Shown here piece after piece: positions 1-10,407 of a stretch of 64,000 bases of DNA. The notes under the pieces are model-generated. The model did no database searches. It saw only the letters and a program-made list of their open reading frames with translations, and was not told the DNA's origin. The stretch is from assembly GCA_030710605.1 (NCBI GenBank), contig CP092875.1, positions 64,667,462 to 64,731,461 on the forward strand, given 5' to 3'. Each line of letters starts with the position of its first letter. Positions within the stretch are counted from its first letter, which is position 1. Position numbers and translations under genes: made by a program. The DNA is from Cordylochernes scorpioides. Taxonomy: Eukaryota > Arthropoda > Arachnida > Pseudoscorpiones > Chernetidae.

Positions 1-2400
1 CTAGGCCATGTTTCACATGTAAATTTAAGGACCGAATAAAGTTACAGTACCACAATCGAAAAGTAAGATAAGGGTGATTGTTATGGGTTTTAGTAATTAG
101 TCGTTAAGACGTACGCATGCAGGATAAATGAGGGCGAAGATCAGTGACCATAAATCAAAGTTTTAATTGGAGTCGTCAGGGGCTTAGCGAGAAAAAGAGT
201 AATATAAAAAAAAAAAGATGTGCCAGCGTGTGGCATGAGAGTGCCCTGGAATATATAAAAAAAATACAATTTGCACGTATCCAAGCCTGAAGTTGGGATA
301 GGTAAATCTGGGGGACGGTGTGTCAATATTGTTAATTACGAAATCAAAGTAGGTCAAGTCTAGCCTGCGAAGGAGTTAAAAGTTCCTGCGGAAAAGGGTT
401 AGTTATTTATTAAGAAGTAACCTTTAAAGTGGTTGTTTAAGAGGTTATTGAAGATTGCCCTGTTTTTAGATCATGATTTTTAGTTTGATGATAAAATAAT
501 ATATCATTGAGATATGAAATTGCGAAATTAAGGCTTTGCATATAGCGTTAAGGGATTTGAAAAATCGAAAATAAAATTGCGAAGTTAAATGCAAAGTAAT
601 CTTTAAAAAAAAAAAGTAAAAATAGTGATGACATAATAAAAAGATTAACACACTATAGCAGTATATAAGGGGTAATAGAAAGTGAAAATATTAAATGAAA
701 AAAAAAAAAAGCAATAATGTACTCGATAGCATTGAACATGGTAGCGGAAGATGAAACAATGTAAATAACATCGAATTTATAAAGTGAGAGAAAATATAAA
801 ATGACAAATGCAAATTAGTGATATAAGCATGAAATATAACTTGAGATTATTAGATATGAAAGATTAAATATAAAGTTGATTATAAAATAGAGTCATAAAG
901 CAAAGGTAAATAAGCTTTGGTAAAGAAAAATAAAATAAAATGACACTAATCTAAACTGATTGGTTGACGTAAATAAAAAAAAACAATTATAAGAGCTAGA
1001 TAATGATTATATAAAGAATATTAAAATGAAAAATTTTAAAAAATGTTCATCGAGAAAGAAGAGCAAGTAAGATTATACATAGAAATTATATATCGTGAAA
1101 TAATGGAAAGTTGTAGGCCAAATGTATGTTCCTGTTTTTTAGGATGGGTAGAGAGAGCTTTAAATTGTCCTCGATTGATATCTTTGGTCTTGTTGGCATG
1201 AGTTGATCTAACTTATCGAATTTGTTTTATGTTTGACGTGACTCGTGGATCATATTGTTTCCAACTGTGTGAAACTTACTAGTCCTAATGTTGTCTATTT
1301 TTTTGTTCCCTGCGCCACGTTTAGGTGAAAATGTGATTCTTCCTAAAGCGGCATTTATTCTGTTAGTGGACTGATTTGTTAGTAAATGTAAACTAACGTG
1401 TTAAGCAAGTTATTAGTAGTTAAACTGGATATTGGAGTAGAATAATGGGTTAGGGATTAGAACGATATATAGTAAAAGGCACGCACTAATATTTGATTTC
1501 ATAGCTGGTGAACATTCATTAGAGAACACGGGGTGGCGACGGGTCGTAACAAGATGTCGGGTGTTTGTTTGTCCATCTCCCTTCGAATTTATTATTAGCG
1601 AGTTCCGGCGGTGGCGGGCATATTTATTTGGGTCAGAGGCCCTTTGTGGGGGCAGCTTGCTTGGTGGTTGTCTCCCACCTTTGTAAACGCGGTTCTTGCC
1701 TGGTTTTCTGATGGCTATGTATTCGTGACATCTTTTTTATTTAGGGGTCGATTGGGTCTGTTAATTGGGGCTACCTTCGGAGATATTATTTCTATAATTG
1801 TAAACACAAAAGCGTTTTGATTTGTCACGTTTGGTGACAAGCGTTATGGGACTGACATAGGGAGATACAGAGGTTGTAATTATCCTGTGTGTTCAAGCAT
1901 TTGTTCGATTTGTGTTTGTATTTCGAAAATCCGGTTATTGTATCTATTGATATTAAATCGACTGGTTGTTGTGTTTCGAGGTTTTGCGGACTTAGTAAAA
2001 ATGTTATTCATTGATATCGGGTTAGAATTGAATGAAATTGCGACTATCGACGTGGACACGTTTTGAGGTTAAATGTGTCACAGGCGTGATGAAGGCGTCT
2101 TTGGCCTGAAAATTGAAAGAGTTTTGTGGTGTGGCGCTGTGACACGAAGCGAAAAAATTGTACATGAAAAGGTGTCACGTGAAGTCTTTGTTTTGTAAAA
2201 AATCTAACCTGTTTTACTAAGAATAACAAATTTACTAAAGTCATGGGTGCTGGTTGTACGAACATATCGAGAATTTTTATATTGTTAGTGGATATGACAC
2301 GTTTAATGTGAAAAAAATATTTTTTTGTGTGTGTGTTTAGTAGGGCGACGTAATGGAGCTTGTGTGGTTCGAAATTGGATTTGGGTGTTAAGTCGCGCAC
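1..2400. other. AT-rich region without recognisable gene
   Basis: This stretch is AT-rich with many homopolymer runs. Short open frames occur on both strands (for example 2044-2400 minus and 1611-1820 plus), but none shows a domain I recognise. A short string at about 1531 (TGGCGAC) resembles the primer-binding start of the gypsy elements further along, but I see no LTR pair. Because gag and protease of a decayed gypsy lie just to the right on the minus strand, the rest of that element's pol would be expected here. I could not find reverse transcriptase motifs, so it is deleted or too decayed. Confidence 0.5.
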
Positions 2401-2417
2401 TAAAAATTTGTTGCCAA

Positions 2418-3155
2418 TTAGAAAAAGTGATGTGAGAGGGTGTTGTTTATTTTGTTAAGAGCGATTTGTCGATATTTAAATATGCATGTAAAAGGAAGGA
2501 GTGTAGTTATGTGGGAATTTAACGATTGGAATAGTTTTGGAAGGCTGTGACTTAGGTTATTTCTGTCTAAAGCTATGAAAGAAAAGGACATAGGGGCGTT
2601 GAAAATGGGATTAGGAACATTATAATGAGGCCAAATAAGAGTGTTGTAGTTCACCACGTGTGAGCAACCCGTTCCAGGAGGGGAAAATTTAGTAAATGGG
2701 ACAGTTGTATTAACCTGTCCATGGGACACGTGTTGCTTGCACGAGGTGAATTTGTATAAGGTAGTTGGTAGAGGTTCATTATCTTGATACAGGAGTAGCT
2801 GAGAACAGTTTATAATTAGTAGAAATCGTTTTATGGAATTAAGGAATAAAATGCCAAAAGGCAAGGGTGTATCTACGATATGGAATTTTAGGCTCTGCGT
2901 TATGTTAACTGTTTTTACGTTTAAAAAGATATAACCTAAAGTGAAAATATTGTTAGCTATGGCGTTAATAATTAAGTTAAATGGGTGAACAGGTATTTTC
3001 TTTTGCAAATTGGTTTCTATTATTTTAAAAGTATTCCGACTAATTATATCGATAGATGCTCCTGTATCAAGTAGTAGAGGTAGGTTTACATTATTGGATA
3101 GTTCAGCTCGAACGAGCAATTGTTCAACAAAAATTATGTATGGAGGAACCTACTG
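2418..3155 (-). pseudogene. Decayed Ty3/Gypsy aspartic protease region
   Basis: The minus-strand reading contains the active-site block LPLLLDTGASIDII close to its start. This is the retropepsin signature D-T-G-A-S. It is followed by hydrophobic stretches ending near FKI..NAIANNIFTLG, as in retrotransposon proteases. There is no ATG at the start, and the frame is open from about 3155, so it was probably part of a gag-pol polyprotein. Retropepsins cut the element's own polyprotein in virus-like particles. After the protease fold the frame continues about 100 residues without reverse transcriptase motifs. The gag-like frame lies just upstream in a different reading frame, so the element is frameshifted and inactive. 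The family call rests on the motif and on its gag neighbour. Confidence 0.6.
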
Positions 3156-3253
3156 TTGTGCTGACTTGTATGTCGGGACAGTCCTGGTCTTGTGCCATGG
3201 TTGGAGGTTCCTTGGGACAGTTAAGAGTTCACTTCTTGCGCTGGGCTCGTGGT

Positions 3254-3667
3254 TTAGAGATGGTCGGGGGAGCATGTAACATACGCTCGCGTGTTGGTAA
3301 CTCGGAGGGGTGCTTGCAGGAGGTCTGGTGGCTTTCTCAGTCTTGTAGAGTATTGTAGTTGGGCCCAATCTGCTTGGGCGTCGTAGTTGGTGAAAAAGCT
3401 CTGCGCCTCGTACGAACCATCGTAGCGCGGTAGCTTCACATCTCGCGATAGTCCGGTCACGGCAGAAAGCTGATGTAGCGTCCTGGTCAACCTCCCCAGG
3501 ACATCTGATACCGGCGGCGGGGGCGTGGCGTCCTCGTGGCTGTGGGGAACTTCCTGCGTCTTACCGAGGGTGGTTTCTTTCTTTGGAAAAGTGGTGTTTT
3601 CGCCACTTTCGGAGTCGGGATCGGACTCCATTGGTTCCTTTGGATCCTCCTCTCTTCCCTGTTCCAT
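3254..3667 (-). pseudogene. Gypsy-like gag fragment
   Basis: This 137-codon minus-strand frame has an acidic, proline-rich N-terminal part. A segment reading DVKLPRYDGSYEAQSFFTNY follows, which resembles the start of the gag core of gypsy-type retrotransposons (basic residue, LP.YDG....FF..Y). No CCHC zinc knuckle is seen before the frame stops. It sits directly upstream of the retropepsin-like frame, with 5'-to-3' order gag then protease on the minus strand, supporting one decayed element. The base composition here is clearly more GC-rich than the flanks. The DNA upstream (3660-3940) shares patches with the direct repeats at 62.2-63.4 kb and may be leader or LTR of the same family. Confidence 0.55.
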
Positions 3668-4079
3668 CTTTCTGTACAGACAGTGGTCTATTTGCTTACT
3701 TGTACCTTGGCGTCCACTATCCTGTCGACTCTTCGGACGGGGGAGTCTGTGATATCTTGGGACCTCTGGGACCAGTGTTACCTGATGCTAGACGAACCTC
3801 GATGTCAACTCTACCGTGCAGTCGTGGTGGAAGGCGACACAGCTGGGCCAAAGGTGAAATAAACAAACAGAGATTCCACTAAGAAGCGTCTGACGTCAAG
3901 AAGGAATGGGATGAGCGGAGAGAGAGATCTTTAGAGCAAGTGTTACCTTGGTGGGATCCAAGCGCATACTTCCTATCCTAGGTTCTCGATTTAACACCAA
4001 GACCTATCTTCTTTCCCATTGGTCGAAAGGTGTCACGTGGCCGTTTTCTATTGGCTGACCTACTTAGGTGTTACCTTCT

Positions 4080-4471
4080 AATTGGTCCTTGCTGATTTCT
4101 TTGTCGGAAGACATGTCCGGCCTTGCCCAGGAAATACTGGTCGTTAAGCTCAACTTTTATGATTTCCGCGATCATAAAATTGATTGTAATTTTATTAATA
4201 GTGGGGCTGACTTTAAGCCTCTTTGCTAGGCCTTACTTCTACTCTCACCTAAGCCTGATTAGTTTTAACCTTAATTTTCTCCTGTTAGTCTCCATTCCTT
4301 CTATCTGTACAGTTGCTATACTTTATTAGATTCTTACGCGGTACAGATTGATGTTAGTTGAGGCTTTCTATTTGCAGTACATAAGAAGTTATATAGTCAT
4401 GGGGTGGAACATGTGGTAGTAGATATCTAGACTATTTACAACAATTCCATGGTCTTAAATCATCACATATA
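4080..4471. other. Intergenic, no recognised gene
   Basis: A plus frame of 68 codons at 4123-4329 encodes a hydrophobic peptide, but there is no supporting motif, start context or conservation visible. I see nothing else in this interval. Confidence 0.4.
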
Positions 4472-4985
4472 TACTAGCGGATGTGTACCCGGCTTCGCCC
4501 GGGTTTTATCCGAGTGAAAGTTTGCCTAACGAATATTATATATTATGAAGTATAATAAACAATGTTAAAGATTAGTTTTAATTATTAATCAAGATTGTGT
4601 GTGAATATGTGAGAAAGATGTAATATCGTTGTTGTTTTCTTGGCCGACTGTTTTACATATGGTGTTATCTTAAAATTGCTTGTTTTGAATATTTTTTTAG
4701 ATTGAAATTATTAGCTAGTATGTAAAAAAATTAACTCTGTTGAATTTTTTTTGTATTTATATATAAATAAAATTAACTCTGTTGATTTTTTTTGTATTTA
4801 ATCGATAACACCGAAGTTACGCATGTTAATGTTAGGAAATATATTTTGATGTTAAGCAAAACCTGCTCCATCTCGTTTTACATAAATGTTTAAAATTTGA
4901 TTGAAATTGATGCATTGTAACGAAAGTTTTTTGTGAACAACACTTATGAAATTTCCATTTTATTAATATAGATATATATATATAA
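4472..4985 (+). repeat. Dispersed repeat with CCCGGCTTCGCCCGGG head
   Basis: The element starts with ACTAGCGGATGTG, then ACCCGGCTTCGCCCGGGT, a GC-rich stem-loop in otherwise AT-rich DNA. The next block (TTTTATCCGAGTGAAAGTTTG) is shared with copies at 58523 and 59227. It seems to end at the TATATA tract near 4975, matching the TA-rich 3' ends of the other copies. A roughly 50-bp internal tandem duplication lies at 4728-4803. The family looks like a small non-autonomous retroposon, but I cannot assign its class. Confidence 0.6.
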
Positions 4986-5018
4986 ACACAAATAATAAAA
5001 GTTTGTTCTCTTTTTCAG

Positions 5019-5077
5019 GATCCAGAAAATATGGACCCTGCATCACTCTTCAGCCGCTCTGTTGACCCTCTCATCCA
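5019..5077 (+). other. Candidate 59-nt internal host exon
   Basis: A pyrimidine-rich tract ending TTTTTCAG (to 5018) precedes a locally GC-rich 59-nt block, followed at 5078 by GTGAGT, a near-consensus splice donor. The block is open in two of three frames. One begins DPENMDPASLF; the other leaves one base over, which is compatible with the candidate terminal exon at 29839. I do not recognise the protein. The mobile elements of the intervening 25 kb would then lie in an intron. Chance splice-site matches are common, so this remains tentative. Confidence 0.3.
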
Positions 5078-5205
5078 GTGAGTATCATTCAGTGTTTGTG
5101 GTGAAGATGTGAGAGGGTAAACTGTACATAAGTTCCCATTTATAAAGAGGGTTCCTAAAAATTCAGCAACAAATATGTTTTTGTTGTCATGTCCAATGAA
5201 GAGCC

Positions 5206-5370
5206 TCAGATGTCTCCATGCATCTCTATCACAGCAGCAGCAATGTCCTCTATCTTGGGTGTGTAAAGCTGCTGTTCTGGGTCCATGTCAATTTTCTGCA
5301 AGGCTGCGGCCATTACTGGGCATGAGAATATGTGGGTAGGTGTTAGTTCCATACCAGGACAGTTGTTGTA
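5206..5370 (-). pseudogene. LINE ORF2 C-terminal tail fragment
   Basis: The minus-strand reading gives a cysteine-histidine motif (ELTPTHIFSC) followed by KIDMDPEQQLYTPKIEDI and a stop at 5206. Placement and spacing resemble the C-terminal zinc finger and tail of RNase H-bearing arthropod LINEs. No reverse transcriptase or RNase H is present, so this is a truncated copy of a family different from the two large LINEs here. The frame lacks disruptions over about 50 codons, suggesting modest age. Confidence 0.45.
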
Positions 5371-5407
5371 TGCCCTATAGGTTCTTGTGCATATATATTG
5401 TCACAAT

Positions 5408-5607
5408 GATAAAGCACAATTTGGATTATAGATTATAAACACAAGGTAATAAGACCATATAAATAGTGTGTGTCATTTCGGTAACAGCGTTGTTACCATT
5501 GTTTACACCGTTACCACCGTTGTTTACACACTTGATAACAGTTACTATTTAAAACATGCTGTGGTAAAATTTCTCATACAGTACTTTTGTCTGAAGATGG
5601 TAAGAAC
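5408..5607. mobile_element. Palindromic MITE, left part (split by gypsy)
   Basis: It starts GATAAAGCACAATTTGG and contains the family's internal blocks TAATAGTGTGTG-like and GGTAACAGCGTTGTTACC. The right part resumes at 15966 after the gypsy element. The gypsy is flanked on both sides by GAAC, so the MITE was there first. Other copies are at 18228, 19496, 29520, 38766 and 39161. Confidence 0.7.
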
Positions 5608-5828
5608 TGTTGGCTTCCGTAGGCGTTTCTTACTGGGAAAAAGAAAGAGAGGATCCAATAAAATAATTTAGTAGTGTTTATTAGAACAAAATCATAATAG
5701 TGAACAACACATATAACAGAGAGTACCGTCGTCTTCCGGGTATTCCTTCTACTGGGGAGCTCGGATTCTATATTCTGTGTGTTTATAATCTGTTTATCTG
5801 TGGCTCTCTGGTCGGGATGGCGCCTACA
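5608..5828 (-). repeat. Gypsy 3' LTR
   Basis: This 221-bp copy is bounded by TG...CA termini and matches 15745-15965 except for one transition (TGTGTGTTT against TGTGCGTTT). Flanking GAAC is the target duplication. Confidence 0.92.
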
Positions 5829-6188
5829 TTCGGCCATTCCTGGATTTCAGTCGTCCTCGATTGAACCTTGCGTTGCAGGAACGTCGTGGGTTGCGTCGGG
5901 GGGTATCTTCTACTTCTGGCTCCTCGTCCGGACTTTCTTCTGTAGCTGAGTCATCTTCTTCACTGTGCCAAGACTTCAGTTGACTGATATGGGCCGTTGT
6001 CGTGTAGAACCGTCCACTGGTTCTTTCACTTAACTGAGTCACTCTATACGTGTCGCTTGGCAGAACCTCGGTAATTATCAAAGGTCCTCGATATTTGGGT
6101 TGTGCCTTGGTTGGTTCACCCGTCATTTTGGGTACATGCCTCATCACTACAATTTCTCCTACTTCGAATTGGATTGTACGGCACCTCT
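5824..6188 (-). pseudogene. C-terminus of gypsy polyprotein (separated by LINE)
   Basis: The open frame reads EVGEIVVMRHVPKMTGEPTK, the typical chromodomain-less C-terminal integrase segment of gypsy elements with a lysine-rich GPxxI motif (KYRGPLIITEVL) that precedes a serine/acid-rich tail. It continues in register with the frame that ends at the LINE junction at 10408: the two share the 11-bp target sequence that codes for the RCR residues. It stops on a TAG that overlaps the LTR terminus. In the intact element this would help the integrase handle DNA ends. It is now physically separated from the catalytic part by 4.2 kb. Confidence 0.85.
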
Positions 6189-6230
6189 GTTGTTGTTGTT
6201 GTTGTTGTTTCTTATCCCCTTGTGTAAAGA

Positions 6231-7514
6231 TTACACGAATTCCATGAGTTCATGCTCCTCGAGCTGTTTTATGATGAGCAGCGGCCTCTCCCAAAGGTCC
6301 TGTTTAGTGCATCTAATGCAAGCCAAAATGTGTTCTGGAGCTGCAGGTACCAAACTACATTTTGGGCAAGTGGGATAAATTTTGTTATTATTTTCTATCT
6401 TCAATGGCTTGAGATGGCCTGTTCTAAATCTTGTTAGTGTTGTTTGATGTTGTCTATTTCTGATGTTCAGAGCTCCTCCTGGGTTCTCTCCACTGTACCA
6501 ACTGTGCTTAGGTGGGATCCTCCAGTTCTTGTTTATTTTTGTTTTGGCTATTGTTTCTATTTCTTTAAAAGTAAGTTTATTTTTCTGTGGCAAGGGTTCT
6601 TTTGTGCCTTTTTTCGCTAGCACATCAGCAGCTTCATTGCCTTCAATGCCAACGTGTGAGGGTATCCATTGAAGGTGAATTTTTGAGGTTTTTGAGAGTT
6701 TTTGGAGATAACCAATTATGTTCCTGCTTACTTTGTCTCTGAGTTCCCCTGTGTGACTCAAGTGTTGTATGGCACTTCTACTATCAGTAAGAATCCAGAT
6801 ATCTTGATAATTAGTATTTCTGATGGATTTTAAGGCTTCATAGATGGCTATAAGTTCTGATCTGAAGACTGAGCAAAAATCTGGGTTTCTTCTGTTCATT
6901 TTCTCAATGCCATTTGTGGTTTTGATGAGACAGCCACTGCCAGTGTGTCCTAGCTCGTCTCTGCTACCATCAGTATAGATAGTTATTGCATTTTTAGGAA
7001 TGTTATTAATTATTTCTAATGATAATTGTTTTAAGTATTCTGGATTTTGGTATTGTTTGTTGGTGGGTTCATTTAAAGTGGCATTAAAAATAACATTTTG
7101 TAGTGGTTTGCATGGAGAAAATTTTTCTGCTAAATAATTTTTTTCCACTTTATATTTTAAAAATTCATTTCTTTTGGCCAGGTGTAGAGGGCCTTCTTTT
7201 TTGAGTCTTAAATTGGATTCCCAATTAAGTATGTACTTGGAAGTTCTGTGTTTGTTTCCATAACTCTTGATTTTGTTTATATATTTTGGCAGATTGTAGC
7301 TTCTTCTATCCTTTAAGGGCATAATGTCTGCCTCGTAAAGTACAATATCATTAGGGCAGGTATTTCGAAGACCTGTAATAATTCTAGCTGCACTTAGTTG
7401 TATCCTTTCCAGTGATTTTAGATTTGTTTCAGATGCTGTACCATAGATTTGATATCCTATGGATATCCTAGAGATGTGTAAGTTAATTTTAGTGTGGTTG
7501 CATCGGCTCCCCAC
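6231..7514 (-). pseudogene. LINE copy 1, C-terminal part: thumb, RNase H, zinc finger
   Basis: The frame begins after the reverse transcriptase palm. It contains ESNLKSLERIQLSAARIITG-like thumb sequence, then RNase H (start AITIYTDGSRDELGHTGS, with further blocks DIWILTDSRSAIQHL and IHLQWIPSHVGIEGNEAAD). It ends with CPKCSLVPAAPEHILAC, a C-x2-C-x8-H-x4-C finger typical of LINE C-termini. RNase H would degrade the RNA strand during target-primed reverse transcription. The section is separated from the N-terminal part by two frame breaks: one at about 7680 and a rearranged patch near 7460-7510, where copy 2 reads through with extra codons. The copy is therefore inactive unless these are assembly errors. 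Confidence 0.85.
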
Positions 7515-7677
7515 TCTCTTCCTGAAATATATTTCAGGATTTTTAGTCGGTCTCTTCCTTTTCTAATAACTTCTTCAATATGTTTACTGGAGTTAATTTC
7601 TGGATCCAGGGTGTAGCCAAGATATTTAGGATGTTTATTATATTGCAATTGTTGTTCTTTCAGAATAATTTTTGGTC

Positions 7678-10164
7678 TTATTTTGTATAGTTCTTATCGG
7701 TAGTAAAAAGACAGGTTTCAGATTTTTGGGGGTTAAATTCTAATTTATGTTTATTAGCAAATTTTTCTAGGTGGAAAAGAGTCTTGTTCAAATCTCTTTC
7801 AGCTTTTTTCCAGTTAGTATTGCTGCTCCATAGAATAATGTCATCAGCGAAAAGTCCAATATTGGTTTTATGTGAAATTTTTTCTTCTATGCCTGCAATA
7901 AATAGGGTGAAGAGAGTTGGGCTAAGGACTGATCCTTGTGGTAATCCTTGGTACAATTTAAAGGTTTTAGATAGAGTGCCATTATATTTGACCCTGATGT
8001 ATCTATTTTTAAGGAAATCATTTATCCAAGTGATAGCTTTTCCATCAATTTTGAAATGTTTGTATAATTTTGTAATTAACTTGTTTTTCCATACCTTATC
8101 AAAAGCTTGCGTAAGGTCTAAAAAAGCAGCTATTGTGTGGTTAGTTGGTTTTCTGTTTTGTGCATCTTTTACCTTTTGTGTGAAAAATAAGAGTTGGTCT
8201 ATTGTCCCATGTCCTTTCCTAAATCCATATTGTTCTTTTGGTAAGAGATTTCTTGTGTCGAGGTGGTAGGTGAGTCGTCTGAGTATAATTTTTTCCATTA
8301 ATTTGCAGCAAATACTTGTGAGGGAGATAGGTCGGTAGTTTTTTGGGTCATCAGCAGATTTGTCAAGTTTTTTAATAGGAATTATTGTTGCAGTTTTCCA
8401 GTCTTGAGGCAATTTTCCAGTTTTCCAGGAGTTATTGAAAATATCAAGAAGTTTTTCTTTGCCATTTTTGCCCAAGTTTGATATCATTTGGCCATGGATT
8501 CCATCTGGCCCAGGAGTCTTGTTCAGGTCAGTATTTTCTAATGCATAATCTAGCTCTTTCATATTGATTTTTTCATCGAAAATATTATGAGTGCTAGTGA
8601 CGTTTTTACAGTCATGGATAATCTTTCGGGCCTTTTTTTCAACTTTCTTATCTTTTATTTCAAATTTGATTTTACTACTTATTTGATATGAATTACCTAA
8701 AAGATTAGCAGCATTTTTGTCATTAGTTGCTGGGGTACCATCTGTATTCTTAATCATATTTGTGTTTTCAGTTTGTGGCTGGGCTCTGTCAATTTGTTTT
8801 GCCAAATGCCAAAGTTTTGTATTTGGGTTTCTTGGGTTCAGGTTTTCACAAGTTTGTTTCCATTTTTCCCTTTTCATATTTACGTATAATCTTTTTATTT
8901 TTGCATTCACAATGTTCAGTTCAGTTCTACAATTTGTTTGGTTTTGGGTGCACTTTTTTTGTAGTTCATTTCTTTTAGTTATAAGTGTTTGAATATCTTT
9001 TGCCTGGTGTGTATAATTTGGAATCCATTTCTTAATATTGCCTCTTGGTATTGAAACTTTGGCTGCTTTAATAATGGTGTTTTTGAAAGATATCCAATTT
9101 TGTTCCAGATCTTTTATTCTAGTGGATGCTTTTCTAAATTCTTCATTGGTGTTTTGCTGGTAAAGATTCCAATTAGCCTTTTTGAAGTTCCAGAATTTTT
9201 CTTTAATTGAGCTGGTTTTGGTCTTGGTGCTAATTTCTATCAAAATAGGCAAATGATCACTTCCAATACTTTTTAATATTTGCCATTTGCATTTGTGGAA
9301 AATGTCAGGACTGGAGAAACTTATATCAAGGGCTTGTGCTGTATTATAACTGTAGGAATGGTGGGTAGGATTCCCATCATTTAAGCACATGAAGGCATTG
9401 TCATCAAATAAGTTTGAAAGTATTTTGCCTCTTGGGTTTGGAGTGGAACATCCCCATAGTTGATGTTTGGCATTAAGGTCACCTACAATAATAGTGTTGT
9501 CTGTAAGAAATTGAGCCATTGTTCCATCGTCAATAAGTTTATTGTTTGGTGGGTGATACATATTGAATATGTTGATGGTTTTGTTTTGATTGAGGTAGAC
9601 TTTGATACCTTGGGCTTCGAGGTCTGATGTGTTTGGAATATTAATGGCTATGTCTTCATAGTACAAATTCTTGATTAAAAATGCAAGGCCACCCCCTTCT
9701 TTATTTCTGTCTTTTCTTAGGATATTGTAGTTTTTATATTTGAGATTGTACTTTTCATTTAATTTGGTTTCCTGTAGGGCTATAATTTGTATCTTTTGTT
9801 TTTCAGCTATTTCCATTATTTCTTCTAATTTTATTTTTGTTGCTGTTGAGCACAATCCATTTATGTTGCACTGCAGAATGCTCAATTGCTTGGAAGTTGC
9901 AAAGTGTGAAGTTTGTGGAGACTGTATTATACTTATCGGACAGAACCCTCTACCTAAGTCCTGAACGCGCCCCTGTTTATTCTGCGCGACGGGCGATGCA
10001 GCATGCAAATCAACATCTGATCTCATGGAATGGGGTATAGGGGTGCAGCTTTCGTTGATCATGGCACCATGATCCAGGCACACTTTGGTGAAAGTCTGAC
10101 TTTGCCTGTAGTTTGAGGCCGTTCCTAACATGGAAGCAGACGCCTTTGCTGCCGACTCTAACAT
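7678..10164 (-). pseudogene. LINE copy 1, N-terminal part: endonuclease and reverse transcriptase
   Basis: From the ATG at 10164 (MLESAAKASASM) the frame carries an APE-type endonuclease. It starts near ILQCNINGLCS and includes IIALQETKL, NTIIVGDLNAKHQLWG and a C-terminal SDHLPILIEI. The reverse transcriptase follows with PGPDGIHGQMIS, NYRPISLTSICCKLMEK, AFLDLTQAFDKVW, LPQGSVLSPTLFTLFI and the catalytic FADDIILW. The endonuclease nicks the target and the polymerase primes there. The frame stops at 7678, about 35 residues after the FADD box, where copy 2 continues, so there is a frameshift. The protein is otherwise about 97 percent like copy 2 by eye. Most antisense frames here are shadows of this gene. 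Confidence 0.88.
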
Positions 10165-10407
10165 GAGTACAGACACAGCTCCTCCGTATCCCTGGAGTGG
10201 GACCCTTGCTGAGGTCCATCAACCGGGTCAGTTGAAGTCAGGATTTTTAAAGAGGTCTACTCCTCTTCTAACAATGCTGCTGTTGGTCCGCGACTGCTTA
10301 TTTGTCAGAGTTATTCTGCTTGTTTCGCAGCTGGCCTTCATATCTGAAGGTCGTTCCCCTATCCGCCACCTGGGGACGCGCCCTATAGCAGTCAGCTCTG
10401 CCAAGGG

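Larger units (their letters stand above)
6189..10407 (-). mobile_element. LINE (EN-RT-RNase H type), full-length copy 1
   Basis: This is a 4219-bp non-LTR retrotransposon on the minus strand ending in a (CAA)n tail (TTG repeats at 6189-6210 on the plus strand). An exact 11-bp target duplication, ACGGCACCTCT, lies at 6178-6188 and 10408-10418. The 5' end has about 45 bases more than copy 2, so this one appears full-length. Order of domains is endonuclease, reverse transcriptase, RNase H, C-terminal zinc finger, pointing to the I/R1-related group of LINEs with RNase H. No gag-like ORF1 is visible in the 240-bp leader. It landed inside the gypsy pol frame. Confidence 0.92.

Noticed and set aside
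2044-2400. 118-codon frame downstream of the decayed protease, possible reverse transcriptase
   Set aside because: No catalytic or structural motif of a polymerase could be seen.
4123-4329. 68-codon hydrophobic frame
   Set aside because: No conservation, no neighbouring gene, and composition as expected by chance in AT-rich DNA.
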